Origin: Laspinema sp. D2d
Lineage (GTDB): Bacteria > Cyanobacteriota > Cyanobacteriia > Cyanobacteriales > Laspinemataceae
Length of the DNA stretch: 64,000 nucleotides
Reading direction: 5' to 3'
Assembly (NCBI RefSeq): GCF_025370755.1
Contig: NZ_JAMXFC010000006.1
Coordinates: forward strand, 1-64,000
The stretch's first letter is position 1, and each line of letters starts with the position of its first letter. Under the pieces are notes generated by a model. The model made no database searches. It saw only the letters and a program-made list of their open reading frames with translations, and was not told the DNA's origin. The position numbers were made by a program, and so were the translations under genes. Shown here in pieces: positions 34,342-44,571 of the stretch.

Positions 34342-35183
34342 AAGCGTTAGAGTCTGTCTTGATTAGGTGATGAAAGAGTTGATAAATTGGGTCCAATGAT
34401 TAAAAACGGTTAATTATTGGATTACCCCTGAGTTTTAACTCAATTAAGCTGAATTTGTGGTGTAGTTACACAGTCTTTGAGAAAAAATTTCCTCTATCCA
34501 GCTTGGATTTAGATTATGTAACTACAGCACAGATCCAACCCGAGAAACGACGCCGTTGCACCGTTGCTTGGGGAATCAATGGGGTCAAATGGAGTGGCGA
34601 TCGCACTTTGGCCCGTTCTCAATGTGAGAAGCTAGACCGCCAGAGCACCAGCAATTAATCACCCACTCCTGATGAGACTGATGCCGCCACTTTGACAAGG
34701 GATCGATGATCGCCGATTTAAAGTGCGTTCATTCAGCAATCATCGGAGAGGGTTATCATTAACCCATCGATGGACAAACCGCCAGATTACGACTTGAGAC
34801 TGGAGTGATGATAACATAAAAATTTTCGTCCTGTGTTTGTAGCTTTTCCAACTATTTCCAGTGATTTGGGTCAAAAGTTTATAGGGGTTGATGAGGGGGG
34901 ATTAGCCGAGACTAAATAGAACCTGAAGGGATTTGAAAACGATTGAAGTCAGACCACTGAAGTGAACAACCGAATCGGGAAAGTCTGGTTTTGAGTCGGG
35001 TTTGAACCGATCGCCTAGGATTAGGCAGCAGTTTGAACCTCCGACAGACTGCTGGGGATCTGATATCTTAGATGGGGTATTGCTTCCAGTCCAAGGCGCT
35101 TCAACCTTTGAGCGATATTCCCATTGTTTCCGCTGAGGAATCCCCTCCTAGAGTGATCTACCCATAAATCTAAGGACCCCATT
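34342..35183. other. 842-base intergenic region
   Basis: Divergent genes lie on each side, so both promoters must be within it. No convincing protein frame or RNA was found; a 67-codon frame at 34455-34658 has no family resemblance or ribosome-binding site. GTAGTTACAC near 34460 and GTAACTACAG near 34517 form an imperfect inverted pair. Confidence 0.4.
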
Positions 35184-37259
35184 ATGACAAATCATCTGGC
35201 ACAGACTCAAAGTTTGTATCTTCGCAAACACGCGGAGAACCCGATCGATTGGTGGCCCTGGTGTGACGAAGCATTAGCAACCGCCAAGGCACAGGATAAA
35301 CCTATCTTTCTATCCATTGGGTATTCCAGTTGCCACTGGTGTACCGTCATGGAAGGAGAGGCGTTCTCCAACGAGGAGATCGCCTCCTATATGAACGCCA
35401 ACTTTCTGCCGATTAAAGTCGATCGCGAGGAACGACCGGATATCGACAGCATCTATATGCAAGCCTTGCAAATGATGACCGGCCAAGGCGGTTGGCCCTT
35501 AAATATTTTTCTCACTCCCGATGACCTTGTTCCCTTTTATGGCGGGACTTACTTCCCCGTCGAACCCCGTTATGGCCGTCCTGGTTTCTTAGAATTGCTG
35601 CAAGCCATTCGGCGCTACTATGATCGCGAAAAAGGCAAACTCGAAGCCTTCAAAGAAGAAATTATGGGTCATCTCCAACAGGCGGCGACCCTCCCAGGAA
35701 CCGAGGATCTTCCAGAAGAACTCCTGTGGAAAGGATTGGAGACCAGTGTAACCGTGATTGCCCACCGGGAGTATGGACCCAGCTTTCCCATGATGCCTTA
35801 TGCTCAACTGGTCCTGCAATCGACTCGCTTTGACCGGGAATCGGAATATGACCAGCGGAGTGCGATCGCCCAACGGGGTTTTGATTTGGCCTCCGGTGGC
35901 ATTTATGACGCCGTTGCCGGTGGATTTCACCGCTACACCGTCGATCCCACCTGGACGGTCCCCCACTTTGAAAAAATGCTTTATGATAACGGTCAGATTG
36001 TCGAATTTTTAGCCAATCTCTGGAGTGAAGGTATCCAAGAACCGGGATTTGAATGGGCTGTGACCGGAACTATCCAATGGCTGAAACGAGAAATGACTGC
36101 CCCGGAAGGCTATTTTTACGCCGCACAAGATGCCGATAGTTTCATCACTCCCCAGGATAAAGAACCGGAAGAAGGTGCTTTTTACGTCTGGACCTATCAG
36201 GAATTAGAAAGTCTCTTAACAACCGAAGAATTCACCGCCCTCAACCCACAATTTTTCCTCACCCCCGAGGGAAATTTTGAAGGAAAAATTGTCTTAAAAC
36301 GGACCAATCTTCAGGCCCTCAATCCCACGGTAGAAACTGCATTAGCCAAGCTATTTAAAGTGCGTTATGGGGCTTTACCCGCAGCGGTTAAAACCTTTTC
36401 CCCTGCTTGTAACAATCACGAAGCCAAAACCCGCAATTGGCCCGGTCGGATTCCTCCAGTCACTGACACCAAAATGATTGTTGCTTGGAATAGTTTGATG
36501 ATTTCGGGGTTGGCAAGAGCGGCGGTTGTGTTTCACCAGGAAGAATATGCCTCCCTAGCGACCGCTGCCGCGAATTTTATTCTGGACCATCAATGGATTG
36601 AAGGGCGGTTGCATCGCCTCAATTATGAGGGTCAAGCAGCGGTGCTCGCGCAATCAGAAGATTATGCTTTGTTTATTAAAGCATTATTGGATTTAGAACA
36701 AATGGAACAGGTTCATGCTTCTAATTCCAATTGGTTAGAGAAAGCGATTCAGGTTCAGAAAGAGTTTGATGAGTTTCTCTGGAGTGTGGAATTGGGGGGA
36801 TATTTTAATACCGCGAAAGATAACAGTAGTGATTTGATTGTCCGGGAACGGAGTTATACCGATAATGCGACCCCGGCAGCCAATGGAGTGGCGATCGCCT
36901 CTTTAATTCGCTTATCTATGTTGACCGAAGACTTGACCTATCTCGATCGCGCCTTTAATGCCCTCAAGTCCTTTGGGGCCATTATGGACCGCGCACCTTC
37001 CGCCTGTCCGACTCTGTTTGGGGCCTTGGATTGGTATCGCCATCACACCCTAGTCCGCACGTCTGACAGTCGTATTCCCGGGTTAATGTCCCAATATTTT
37101 CCCACTTGCATTTTTCAAGATCAGTCAGACCTCCCCCCGGAGGCGATCGGCTTAGTCTGTGAGGGCCTCTCCTGTCGCGAACCCGCCACCACTGCCGAAC
37201 AACTGTTAGAACAGATGCAAGGTGCTCAAGTCAGACTCTCCCAGCGATCGGGCGTTTAG
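35184..37259 (+). CDS. DUF255 thioredoxin-domain protein (YyaL/SSP411 type)
   Basis: A 691-residue protein. Residues about 1-160 are a thioredoxin-like DUF255 domain: NHLAQTQSLYLRKHAENPIDWWPW, then GYSSCHWCTVME with a CxxC pair (C50, C53) and GGWPLNIFLTPD. The remainder is an (alpha/alpha)6-barrel resembling glycoside-hydrolase families (HFEKMLYDNGQ, AWNSLMISGLARAA, NATPAANGVAI). Homologues exist in all domains of life (SPATA20 in animals); function is not known. The start has no strong ribosome-binding site, but the family N-terminus begins there. Monocistronic. Confidence 0.92.
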   Translation: MTNHLAQTQSLYLRKHAENPIDWWPWCDEALATAKAQDKPIFLSIGYSSCHWCTVMEGEAFSNEEIASYMNANFLPIKVDREERPDIDSIYMQALQMMTGQGGWPLNIFLTPDDLVPFYGGTYFPVEPRYGRPGFLELLQAIRRYYDREKGKLEAFKEEIMGHLQQAATLPGTEDLPEELLWKGLETSVTVIAHREYGPSFPMMPYAQLVLQSTRFDRESEYDQRSAIAQRGFDLASGGIYDAVAGGFHRYTVDPTWTVPHFEKMLYDNGQIVEFLANLWSEGIQEPGFEWAVTGTIQWLKREMTAPEGYFYAAQDADSFITPQDKEPEEGAFYVWTYQELESLLTTEEFTALNPQFFLTPEGNFEGKIVLKRTNLQALNPTVETALAKLFKVRYGALPAAVKTFSPACNNHEAKTRNWPGRIPPVTDTKMIVAWNSLMISGLARAAVVFHQEEYASLATAAANFILDHQWIEGRLHRLNYEGQAAVLAQSEDYALFIKALLDLEQMEQVHASNSNWLEKAIQVQKEFDEFLWSVELGGYFNTAKDNSSDLIVRERSYTDNATPAANGVAIASLIRLSMLTEDLTYLDRAFNALKSFGAIMDRAPSACPTLFGALDWYRHHTLVRTSDSRIPGLMSQYFPTCIFQDQSDLPPEAIGLVCEGLSCREPATTAEQLLEQMQGAQVRLSQRSGV

Positions 37260-37284
37260 TTTCCCGTTCTCCCCCCTTACAGGT

Positions 37285-37353
37285 TAGAAACCGGGTTTCT
37301 GCTATAGATTATCAGTCTGACCCAGAGATTTAATGAAGAAACCCGGGTTCTGG
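37285..37353. repeat. AGAAACCCGGTTTCT-type dispersed repeat, copy C
   Basis: TTAGAAACCGGGTTTCTGC (near 37285) and GAAGAAACCCGGGTTCTGG (near 37335), about 50 bases apart, just behind the DUF255 gene and before the convergent ftsI. Confidence 0.65.
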
Positions 37354-37379
37354 TCCTTGAGTCCCATGCCAATGCCAGG

Positions 37380-39329
37380 TTACTCACTCAACTCCTCACC
37401 CTCGGGGGTTTGAACCTGTTCTGATGGGGGGATCCCCTCAACTTGAATCAGAGATTCCATGATTTCTTTGACAATGGGGGCGGCGACGGTTCCCCCGTAA
37501 CCCCCCACGGGTTCATCCACGGCGGCGAGGACGACGTAGCGGGGGTTATCGGCGGGTAAAATTGCCACAAAACTGGCAATACGGGCGTACTCGGAGTAAC
37601 CTGTACCATCATCGGATGCTTTTTGAGAGGTCCCGGTTTTTCCAGCAATCCGATATCCAGGAATTTGGGCGGCGGTCCCGGTACCGTCGGTGATGGCATC
37701 TTCCATCATTGCCACAACCGCTTGAGTGGTGGAGGGAGAAAAAACTTGGCGCTTGGGACGGTGGTCCGGTTGCCAATACTGGCGTCCTTGACTATCGAAG
37801 AGTCCCCGGACGACATGGGGGGTGACGAGATAGCCTTGATTGGCTAAAGCGCCGTTAATTTGGACCAGTTGTAGAGGGGTCAGAGAAAGACCTTGACCGA
37901 AAGAGGCGGTGGCGGCATTCACGGGGGATGCCATAAATTCGCCTTGCGATCGCAGTTGACTGGCTGTTTCAAAGGGTAAGTCTGAGCCGATAATATCACC
38001 GATCCCAAGACGTTGTAGCCAACTATAAAAGACCCGCGATCGCATCTGTTCGATAATATGGACCATCCCCACGTTACTTGAATACCGGATGATTTCGGTC
38101 ACGGTAAGATTGCCTCGACCCGCCCCATCGGAGTTGGAAATCGGCCATTCGTCCACATAAATTCGCCCTTCATCATAAAAGACGCTGTTGGCTTCAATGG
38201 CACCGGCTTCTAAGGCGATCGCCACGGTAATCGGTTTAAAGGTCGATCCCGGTTCGTATAAATCTGTAAGCGCCCAGTTTTTAAATAACTCTACATTTGC
38301 TTTAAAATATTCGTTCGGGTCGTAGGAGGGGTCGCAGACTAGGGCTAAGAGTTCTCCGGTTTTGGCATCCATCACGATCGCCGTGCCCCGTTTGGCATTC
38401 CACTGTTTCCGATGTTTCTCTAGGGCAACCCGCGCCGCTTGTTGCAACCGCGAATCTAGGGTGATTTGCAAATGCAAATCGTCCAGGCGCATAAATTCTG
38501 CCGGTACCGGGTCGGGGATCAGCGAGCCCCATAAACGGCGGTCCAGTTCTAAGGAAGCTTCCCGGGCGAGTAAGTGCTGGTGGCTGGCTTCTATCCCCGC
38601 TTGACCTTGCCCTTCTGTATCCACATATCCCACCACATCGGCAGCTAAGTTTTGTTGGGGATAATAGCGGGCGCGATTTTGCTCTAGTTCAAGTCCATCA
38701 AGGAAGATATCTCGGATGCGATCGGCATTTTCCTCAGAAATCCCCATCGCCACAGTAATTCCACTTTCCGATTCATTGAATTTTCCGAAGAGTTCTGCAC
38801 TGGTTTGATTCAGAATCGGGGAGAGGGTAACCGCCATCTCTTCCTTAGAGATTTTAAACAGTTTGGGATGGGCATATAGGGTATAAACTGGGCGATCTAG
38901 GGCTAAAACATTGCCACTGCGATCGACGATCGCCCGTCGGGGAATAAACGGCTGCAATTTCACATCTTGCTGCTGTCTGGCTTGTTCTTGTAAGTCCTGC
39001 CCATTCACAATTTGCAGTCGATACAAATTCCCACTCAATCCCAGCATTCCCGCCATTAAAACCCCCCAGACTACCGCAAACCGAATGCGCGGATTTCCCA
39101 AACGGGTTAGGGCACGGACGCCTCGCCTCACTCGCGGCGAGCTATTCAAATTCTCCAAAATTAATAATAAAAAAGCCAAGGGTAACAGTAAGAGCAAATT
39201 TTTATCGCTCTGTTGTCCACGCTTATTCCGAGCCGTCCCCCGGTTGATTTTTTTCGGGCGTTGAGAGGGGGTTTTACGATGAGACTTCCGCTGCAAACTT
39301 CCCCCAGGGTGTGGAATCCTTGATGCCAT
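37380..39329 (-). CDS. ftsI: class B penicillin-binding protein, septal peptidoglycan transpeptidase
   Basis: A 649-residue class B PBP. A basic, disordered N-terminal tail (about 1-45) is followed by hydrophobic stretches, with the anchor at about 82-104 (FAVVWGVLMAGMLGLSGNLY), then a dimerisation domain (RAIVDRSGNVLALDRPVYT) and the transpeptidase domain with nucleophile S362 in EPGSTFKPITV, the SSN motif (RYSSNVGM) and KTG at 564 (AGKTGTSQK). It cross-links septal peptidoglycan. The upstream gene on the same strand encodes a single-pass FtsL-like protein 123 bases away, the arrangement common for ftsL-ftsI. The long basic tail before the membrane is typical of cyanobacterial members. Confidence 0.93.
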   Translation of the reverse strand: MASRIPHPGGSLQRKSHRKTPSQRPKKINRGTARNKRGQQSDKNLLLLLPLAFLLLILENLNSSPRVRRGVRALTRLGNPRIRFAVVWGVLMAGMLGLSGNLYRLQIVNGQDLQEQARQQQDVKLQPFIPRRAIVDRSGNVLALDRPVYTLYAHPKLFKISKEEMAVTLSPILNQTSAELFGKFNESESGITVAMGISEENADRIRDIFLDGLELEQNRARYYPQQNLAADVVGYVDTEGQGQAGIEASHQHLLAREASLELDRRLWGSLIPDPVPAEFMRLDDLHLQITLDSRLQQAARVALEKHRKQWNAKRGTAIVMDAKTGELLALVCDPSYDPNEYFKANVELFKNWALTDLYEPGSTFKPITVAIALEAGAIEANSVFYDEGRIYVDEWPISNSDGAGRGNLTVTEIIRYSSNVGMVHIIEQMRSRVFYSWLQRLGIGDIIGSDLPFETASQLRSQGEFMASPVNAATASFGQGLSLTPLQLVQINGALANQGYLVTPHVVRGLFDSQGRQYWQPDHRPKRQVFSPSTTQAVVAMMEDAITDGTGTAAQIPGYRIAGKTGTSQKASDDGTGYSEYARIASFVAILPADNPRYVVLAAVDEPVGGYGGTVAAPIVKEIMESLIQVEGIPPSEQVQTPEGEELSE

Positions 39330-39452
39330 ATTCCGCTCGTACAGTGTAATCAGGTTGGAGAATTTGAAGGCTGTTGCTCAGGGATTGATTCAGGCAATAT
39401 TCCCCGGTTTAAGTCCGATAATAAGTCGGGTTTAATCCTGGACTTTTACAGG

Positions 39453-40088
39453 TTAATATCCCACAGGTCGGGTATCGGGAGTTGGGAATTCTTCCCCGAT
39501 GATTTCTTCCGCTGCTGGCGTTTCTACGGCGGTGGGTTTTAAAAAGAGCATTTGTTTTAAGTTCGGGGGGACTAAACCGCTTCCTGGTTCTTCCGCTTTT
39601 TTGGAAAATTGGGTTTTTAAAGTTTCGTTGGTTGTGGTCAGTTTTCGCTCTTGGCGGCGCAAACTTTCCAACTCTCGGAAGGATGTCCCCCACTGTTGCT
39701 GATAGTAGACGGTGCTGCCATAGATGAATAAGGCAGCACTGACGAGAAGGAAGGTGGCGAAGGATGAAACGGTTTGTGCTTTCACAAGCGATCGCAACCA
39801 AAAGGGAATAGCCCACGGATTTAAGGTAGACTGATTTCTCGCGGAGGTGTTCTTTCTGGGTTCGGTGGTCGTCGGGTTAGAGGTTAATCCTTCTCGGACT
39901 CGGGGACTGGATTGCGCCGATCGCAAAGGAGTCACTTGCCCTCCGGTTCTTGGTGCAATTTCAGGGCTTTCTTTGGCTTTTCTCTGCCTAGTGGCGATCG
40001 AGGTTACTTTACTACTGGATGTTCCTGCCGAAGTTGGGCGGGACCTCATTTTTCTCGGAGCATTTGGGGGTCTGAATGCAACTGTCAT
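39453..40088 (-). CDS. FtsL-like single-pass membrane protein
   Basis: About 211 residues: a long, basic, Ser/Thr/Pro-rich cytoplasmic region (to about residue 105), one membrane helix (TVSSFATFLLVSAALFIYGSTVYY, about 109-132), a short coiled coil (FRELESLRRQERKLTTTNETLKTQFS) and a Pro-rich tail. Small single-pass proteins with a leucine-type coiled coil directly before ftsI are usually FtsL, which recruits FtsI at the divisome. Sequence conservation in FtsL is low, so the call rests on architecture and position. ATG 40088 (MTVAFRPPNAP) is preferred to the TTG at 40100. Confidence 0.7.
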   Translation of the reverse strand: MTVAFRPPNAPRKMRSRPTSAGTSSSKVTSIATRQRKAKESPEIAPRTGGQVTPLRSAQSSPRVREGLTSNPTTTEPRKNTSARNQSTLNPWAIPFWLRSLVKAQTVSSFATFLLVSAALFIYGSTVYYQQQWGTSFRELESLRRQERKLTTTNETLKTQFSKKAEEPGSGLVPPNLKQMLFLKPTAVETPAAEEIIGEEFPTPDTRPVGY

Positions 40089-40100
40089 AACTTTAACCAA

Positions 40101-40762
40101 TATTAGGCTGGGCTGTTAATAGATCTATTTATATCGGTTTCCTTCTCAGTCCCAAGGAGGATTGAATCCCTGGGTCAATTGAGTGGAGAATTCCGATGTT
40201 CGTCCTCTTGCGGATTTCACGGAGACTCCCCCATCCTAACACCGGCTTGTCTGTAAGTCTTTTGCAGTTAGGGAACTCTCATTTCAGGAGGGCGATCGCT
40301 GAGGTTCCCATGATTTCCCTCTCCTTGGGGAGTTGTTGAATCGCCTCAATTCCGATAAAGAGGATATTCCCTAACTCCAGAGGTCACTGGATAGGGTCCA
40401 TCCGTACCCAATCTCCCAATGGATTGTAACAACGAGCACGCCTTGCAAACTCAGGCTGATTTCCGAAACTTGCTCTCCAGGGTCCAAAAGTTTAGGTCCC
40501 ACCCCCCGAGCGATCGGGGCAGATTGACCTCATCTATAAAAATTTTTAAAGATAGATGAAAATTTGTAACTTTTTTCGTAAAAATGCCCTATTCTATACT
40601 ACTAGCAGATTTTGAGGCGGGTTTCCTCGGGACCTTCCCAGGAAAACCACCTTGAAACCCTGCTTTAGATTAGGTTCATTAGCAGTGGTTCATTTTTGAG
40701 AACCGACTGAGGCAGTCTGGGTCCTTAGTCATCCCTGATTCATTCACCCCTAAATATCCACA
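40101..40762. other. 662-base intergenic region between divergent genes
   Basis: It must contain the promoters of the FtsL-like gene and of the lipoprotein. No gene or known riboswitch was recognised. The stretch near 40540-40605 is strongly A/T rich (AAAAATTTTTAAAG, then TATTCTATACT), a likely promoter area for the lipoprotein with a leader of about 160 bases. Confidence 0.4.
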
Positions 40763-41032
40763 ATGAAAAACAAAATCGCCAGTTTAGCTGTTTTACTCGC
40801 TTTGTCTACCTCTGTTGTAGCCTGCAATACCAATGAACCGGAGACCCCTGCTACGACTACCCCCACAGAGGAAGTTCCTGTAGACCAAACAGCCCCTGAA
40901 GCCACTCCGACGACTCCGGCAACTCCCGAAGCCACTCCAACGACTCCGGCAACTCCCGAAGCCACTCCGACGACTCCGGCAACTCCCGAAGCCACTCCGA
41001 CGACTCCTGAAACCGCTCCTTCTGCTCCTTAA
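40763..41032 (+). CDS. small lipoprotein with proline/threonine tandem repeats
   Basis: An 89-residue exported lipoprotein: signal peptide MKNKIASLAVLLALSTSVVAC with the lipobox VVAC, lipidated cysteine at residue 21. The rest is low complexity, with a ten-residue unit EATPTTPATP repeated three times and a partial fourth copy, ending TAPSAP. Such a chain is expected to be unfolded and extended, perhaps a spacer in the envelope. No family is recognised. It is followed by a clear terminator. Repeat number may vary between strains. Confidence 0.78.
   Translation: MKNKIASLAVLLALSTSVVACNTNEPETPATTTPTEEVPVDQTAPEATPTTPATPEATPTTPATPEATPTTPATPEATPTTPETAPSAP
40898..41017. repeat. 30-bp tandem repeats inside the lipoprotein gene
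   Basis: Units start at 40898, 40928, 40958 and 40988 (GAAGCCACTCCGACGACTCC...). The first three are identical except for one base in unit 2; the fourth diverges in its second half. Confidence 0.92.
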
Positions 41033-41138
41033 TACTGAGCACCGACGGGTGTAGGAATTGGAATAACAATAACTACAAACGATTAACTTCAGAGTAAGGG
41101 CCTCAACCTCGTGCCCTTGCTCCAGTCATCCGAGTCAG

Positions 41139-41172
41139 AACCCCTTGACAAATGTCAAGGGTTATTTTTTTA
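41139..41172 (+). terminator. intrinsic terminator behind the lipoprotein
   Basis: CCCTTGACA (41142-41150) pairs perfectly with TGTCAAGGG (41153-41161) across a two-base turn (so the actual loop is slightly larger), followed by TTATTTTTTT. Confidence 0.88.
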
Positions 41173-41383
41173 GGATTTAGGACAGGATTGAGTTGTGCAC
41201 CCTCCTTGGACAGGTAAAGTAGGGTTCCCTCAATGGAGCCAGCAATTCGGTCATCCCCTCTATAGGAGTTGAGTCCCTGCTATGATTTGAGGGGATTTGG
41301 GTTGACGTATTTATCACCTAAGACTGATAGAAAAGGGCGGAAAATATGCTAGTAAAAGTTAAGCAGATCATCGATGAATTTGT

Positions 41384-41746
41384 ATGAGCGATCGCCACCC
41401 ACCCATCGGGTTTAAACTCTCTTGTCACTCTCTTTCAATTCCATTAATTTTAATCGGCGGAATGGGGCTGGGGATCACCCCACGGGCTACCGCTTTACCT
41501 CCAGCCTCTGATGTTCCCGAGGAAATTTTGCGAACTGAAATTATTACCCAAGGCCGATCGCCCGTGGATGGAACCCCCCTGACCCCGGCTGAATATGCCG
41601 CATTGCTCGAAGATCCGGCATTTCGAGGGACGATCACCCCGAACGATGGCAGCCAACCTACAGCGATCGGGCCTATCTCTCCTGGACAGATCATGATTAA
41701 TCGCTTGCCCGTCAGAGAGTTACTCCGGGTGATTTTTCCGTTTTAA
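41384..41746 (+). CDS. hypothetical exported protein
   Basis: A 120-residue protein with a probable signal peptide (hydrophobic LSIPLILIGGMGLGI, residues 17-31, then PRATALPPAS). The mature part has EEILRTEIITQGRSPVDGTPLTPAEYAALLED, a pattern I associate with small cyanobacterial envelope proteins of no known function, and ends with hydrophobic LPVRELLRVIFPF. ATG 41384 is the only start in range. It is alone between the lipoprotein terminator and glgB, 379 bases from the latter. Confidence 0.65.
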   Translation: MSDRHPPIGFKLSCHSLSIPLILIGGMGLGITPRATALPPASDVPEEILRTEIITQGRSPVDGTPLTPAEYAALLEDPAFRGTITPNDGSQPTAIGPISPGQIMINRLPVRELLRVIFPF

Positions 41747-42125
41747 ACGTGCCATTTTAGTTTACAATCCTTAATATTTCTGGTGTATTGATAGAACAGG
41801 ACCAAGCCATCACCTGAAGTAGATAGAAGATGCCTTTCATCGAAAAGCATCGCTCCTATCGGGTTAAATCCCATGAACAAGCGTCAGTCCTGTAAAAGAG
41901 TTGCTCCCGCTAAGGAGGCGATCGCCAGGGCATTAGGGAGCCGATGTGTCAGCCAACCAGCACCCTTCATCCCCGAGACCCAAAACCCTCTAGGATGAAG
42001 CCATCATCAACACCCCCACCCGAGGCGATCGCAATATCTAACCCTTGTGCCTTAACCCTAATCCCGGGTTAATCAACCGCACCCATATCCAAACCCTTTC
42101 ATGAACTGTATTTAGGCAACACAAC
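41747..42125. other. 379-base leader region of glgB
   Basis: I see no gene or recognisable RNA here; only scattered HIP1 half-sites and a C-rich stretch. Confidence 0.4.
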
Positions 42126-44435
42126 ATGACCATAACAATCGCCCCGGATCAAGTCCATCAGATAGTTGGAAATCAACATCAAGACCCCTTTGAAATCCTC
42201 GGCGCTCATCCCATCCAGGACAACGGCAAAATCTCTCATTGGGCTGTCCGCGCCTACCTCCCCAATGCCGAGAGCGTTTCCGTCATCGTCCCGGAACAGC
42301 GCCAAGAATATCCCATGCAGTCCGTGCATAACCCCCACTTCTTTGAATGCATCATTGAAACCGCTGAACTGGCAAACTACCAATTTCGCATCAAAGAAGG
42401 CGACCATGAACGGGTAATCTACGACCCCTACGCTTTCCGATCGCCCAAACTCACCGACCTCGACATTCACCTCTTCGCCGAAGGCAACCACCATCGCATC
42501 TACGAAAAACTCGGTGCTCATACAATGGAAGTCAACGGCGTTAAAGGCGTTTACTTTGCCGTTTGGGCACCCAACGCCCGTAACGTCTCCGTCCTTGGCG
42601 ACTTCAACCACTGGGACGGACGCAAACATCAAATGGCTAAACGCGGAAACGGCGTCTGGGAACTCTTTATTCCCGACATCGGCGTAGGCGAACATTACAA
42701 ATATGAAATCAAAAACTCTGCCGGTCACATTTACGAAAAATCTGACCCCTACGGGTTCCAACAAGAACCCCGCCCCAAAACCGCCTCCATCGTCACCGAC
42801 CTCGACACCTACGCCTGGACCGACCAAGACTGGATGGAAGAACGTCGCAACAGCGACCCCCTCACCAAACCCATCTCCGTCTACGAATGTCATTTAGGCT
42901 CCTGGCTCCATGCCTCCGCCTCGGAACCCGCCAAACTCCCCAACGGAGATACCGAACCTGTTGTCATCGTCTCCGAACTCAAACCCGGGGCCAGATTCCT
43001 CACCTACCGCGAACTCGCCGAGAAACTGATTCCCTACGTCAAAGAACTCGGTTACACCCACATCGAATTACTCCCCATCGCCGAACATCCCTTTGATGGG
43101 TCCTGGGGTTATCAAGTCACCGGCTACTACGCCCCCACTTCCCGTTTTGGCACCCCGGAAGACTTCATGTACTTTGTGGATTGCTGTCACAAAGAGGGAA
43201 TTGGCGTCTTGGTAGACTGGGTTCCCGGGCACTTCCCCAAAGATGGACATGGATTAGCCTTCTTTGATGGAACTCACCTCTACGAACACGCTGACCCCCG
43301 CAAAGGCGAACATAAGGAATGGGGAACCTTAGTTTTTAACTACAACCGCAATGAAGTTCGCAACTTCCTCGTTTCCAACGTCTTATTCTGGTTTGACAAA
43401 TTCCACATTGACGGCATCCGCGTGGATGCTGTCGCCTCCATGTTGTATTTAGACTACTGCCGCAAAGAAGGGGAATGGGTCACCAACCAATATGGCGGAC
43501 GGGAAAACCTAGAAGCCGCAGACTTCCTGCGCCAAGCCAATCATCTGCTATTTTCCTACTATCCTGGAGTCCTCTCCATTGCCGAAGAGTCCACCTCCTG
43601 GCCGATGGTTTCCTGGCCGACTTATGTTGGGGGTTTAGGGTTTAACTTGAAATGGAACATGGGCTGGATGCACGATATGCTGGATTATTTCAGCATGGAT
43701 CCTTGGTTTCGCCAGTTCCATCAGAACAACATCACCTTTAGTATGTGGTATCACCACAGCGAGAACTTCATGCTGGCCCTGTCCCATGATGAAGTGGTGC
43801 ATGGTAAGAGCAATATCATCGGCAAAATGCCGGGCGATCGCTGGCAAAAATTAGCCAATGTCCGTTGTTTATTTACCTATATGTTTGCTCACCCCGGCAA
43901 GAAAACCCTGTTTATGAGCATGGAATTCGGCCAATGGAGTGAGTGGAATGTCTGGGGCGATTTGGAGTGGGAACTGTTGCAATATGAACCACACCAACAG
44001 CTTAAAACCTTCATGACCGACCTGAATCACTTATATTGTTCAACCCCCGAACTTTACACCCAAGATTTTGGACAAGAAGGGTTTGAATGGATTGATTGTT
44101 CTGACAATCGCCATAGTGTCGTTTCGTTTATCCGCTGGGATAAAAATAAGGAAGATTTTGTAGTAGTGGTTTGTAACTTCACCCCGCAACCGCACAGCCA
44201 CTATCGCGTTGGGGTTCCAGTTCATGGATTCTACAGCGAAGTTTTTAACAGCGACTCCGGCAAATATGGCGGCAGCAACATGGGCAACCTCGGCGGTAAA
44301 TGGGCCGACGAATGGTGGTTCCACAGTCACGCTTACTCAATGGATTTGTGCTTGCCTCCGTTATCAGTGTTGGTGTTTAAGTTAGATAAAGAGAAGACTG
44401 AAGAAGCGCGCAAAGCCTGGATGTCTCAAACTTAA
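42126..44435 (+). CDS. glgB: 1,4-alpha-glucan branching enzyme
   Basis: GlgB makes alpha-1,6 branches in glycogen by cutting and transferring alpha-1,4 chains. The 769-residue protein has an N-terminal N1 domain ([11 protein letters not shown]), a CBM48 module ([23 protein letters not shown]), the GH13 barrel with nucleophile D434 (GIRVDAVAS), acid/base E487 (IAEEST) and D555 (LSHDEVVHG), and a C-terminal beta domain. The spacing of these three residues equals that of the E. coli enzyme. Codons in its first half are notably C-ending compared with the neighbours. Monocistronic; convergent with the pseudopilin genes. Confidence 0.97.
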   Translation: MTITIAPDQVHQIVGNQHQDPFEILGAHPIQDNGKISHWAVRAYLPNAESVSVIVPEQRQEYPMQSVHNPHFFECIIETAELANYQFRIKEGDHERVIYDPYAFRSPKLTDLDIHLFAEGNHHRIYEKLGAHTMEVNGVKGVYFAVWAPNARNVSVLGDFNHWDGRKHQMAKRGNGVWELFIPDIGVGEHYKYEIKNSAGHIYEKSDPYGFQQEPRPKTASIVTDLDTYAWTDQDWMEERRNSDPLTKPISVYECHLGSWLHASASEPAKLPNGDTEPVVIVSELKPGARFLTYRELAEKLIPYVKELGYTHIELLPIAEHPFDGSWGYQVTGYYAPTSRFGTPEDFMYFVDCCHKEGIGVLVDWVPGHFPKDGHGLAFFDGTHLYEHADPRKGEHKEWGTLVFNYNRNEVRNFLVSNVLFWFDKFHIDGIRVDAVASMLYLDYCRKEGEWVTNQYGGRENLEAADFLRQANHLLFSYYPGVLSIAEESTSWPMVSWPTYVGGLGFNLKWNMGWMHDMLDYFSMDPWFRQFHQNNITFSMWYHHSENFMLALSHDEVVHGKSNIIGKMPGDRWQKLANVRCLFTYMFAHPGKKTLFMSMEFGQWSEWNVWGDLEWELLQYEPHQQLKTFMTDLNHLYCSTPELYTQDFGQEGFEWIDCSDNRHSVVSFIRWDKNKEDFVVVVCNFTPQPHSHYRVGVPVHGFYSEVFNSDSGKYGGSNMGNLGGKWADEWWFHSHAYSMDLCLPPLSVLVFKLDKEKTEEARKAWMSQT

Positions 44436-44508
44436 GCTGTTAGGTGAAGGGTATAGAGGGGGACAATAGTGAGCATCTTGCTCGCACTTGCGATCTCCTC
44501 TGTACCCC

Positions 44509-44550
44509 GTGATACCAAATCCGGTACTTCTAGCTCAGATTTGGTATCAC
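44509..44550. repeat. perfect 13-bp inverted repeat between convergent genes
   Basis: GTGATACCAAATC (44509-44521) and GATTTGGTATCAC (44538-44550) enclose 16 bases. It lies between the 3' ends of glgB and the pseudopilin gene and may work as a termination or RNA-protection hairpin in both directions, though no T-run follows on either side. Confidence 0.65.
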
Positions 44551-44571
44551 CCTTGAGTCCCCAGACCGAAC

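Noticed and set aside
34455-34658. 67-codon frame in the region before the DUF255 gene
   Set aside because: No ribosome-binding site, no hydrophobic or domain pattern, and codon use unlike neighbouring genes.
42099-42893. 264-codon frame antisense to glgB
   Set aside because: A shadow of the C-ending codons in glgB; no motif, no start signal.
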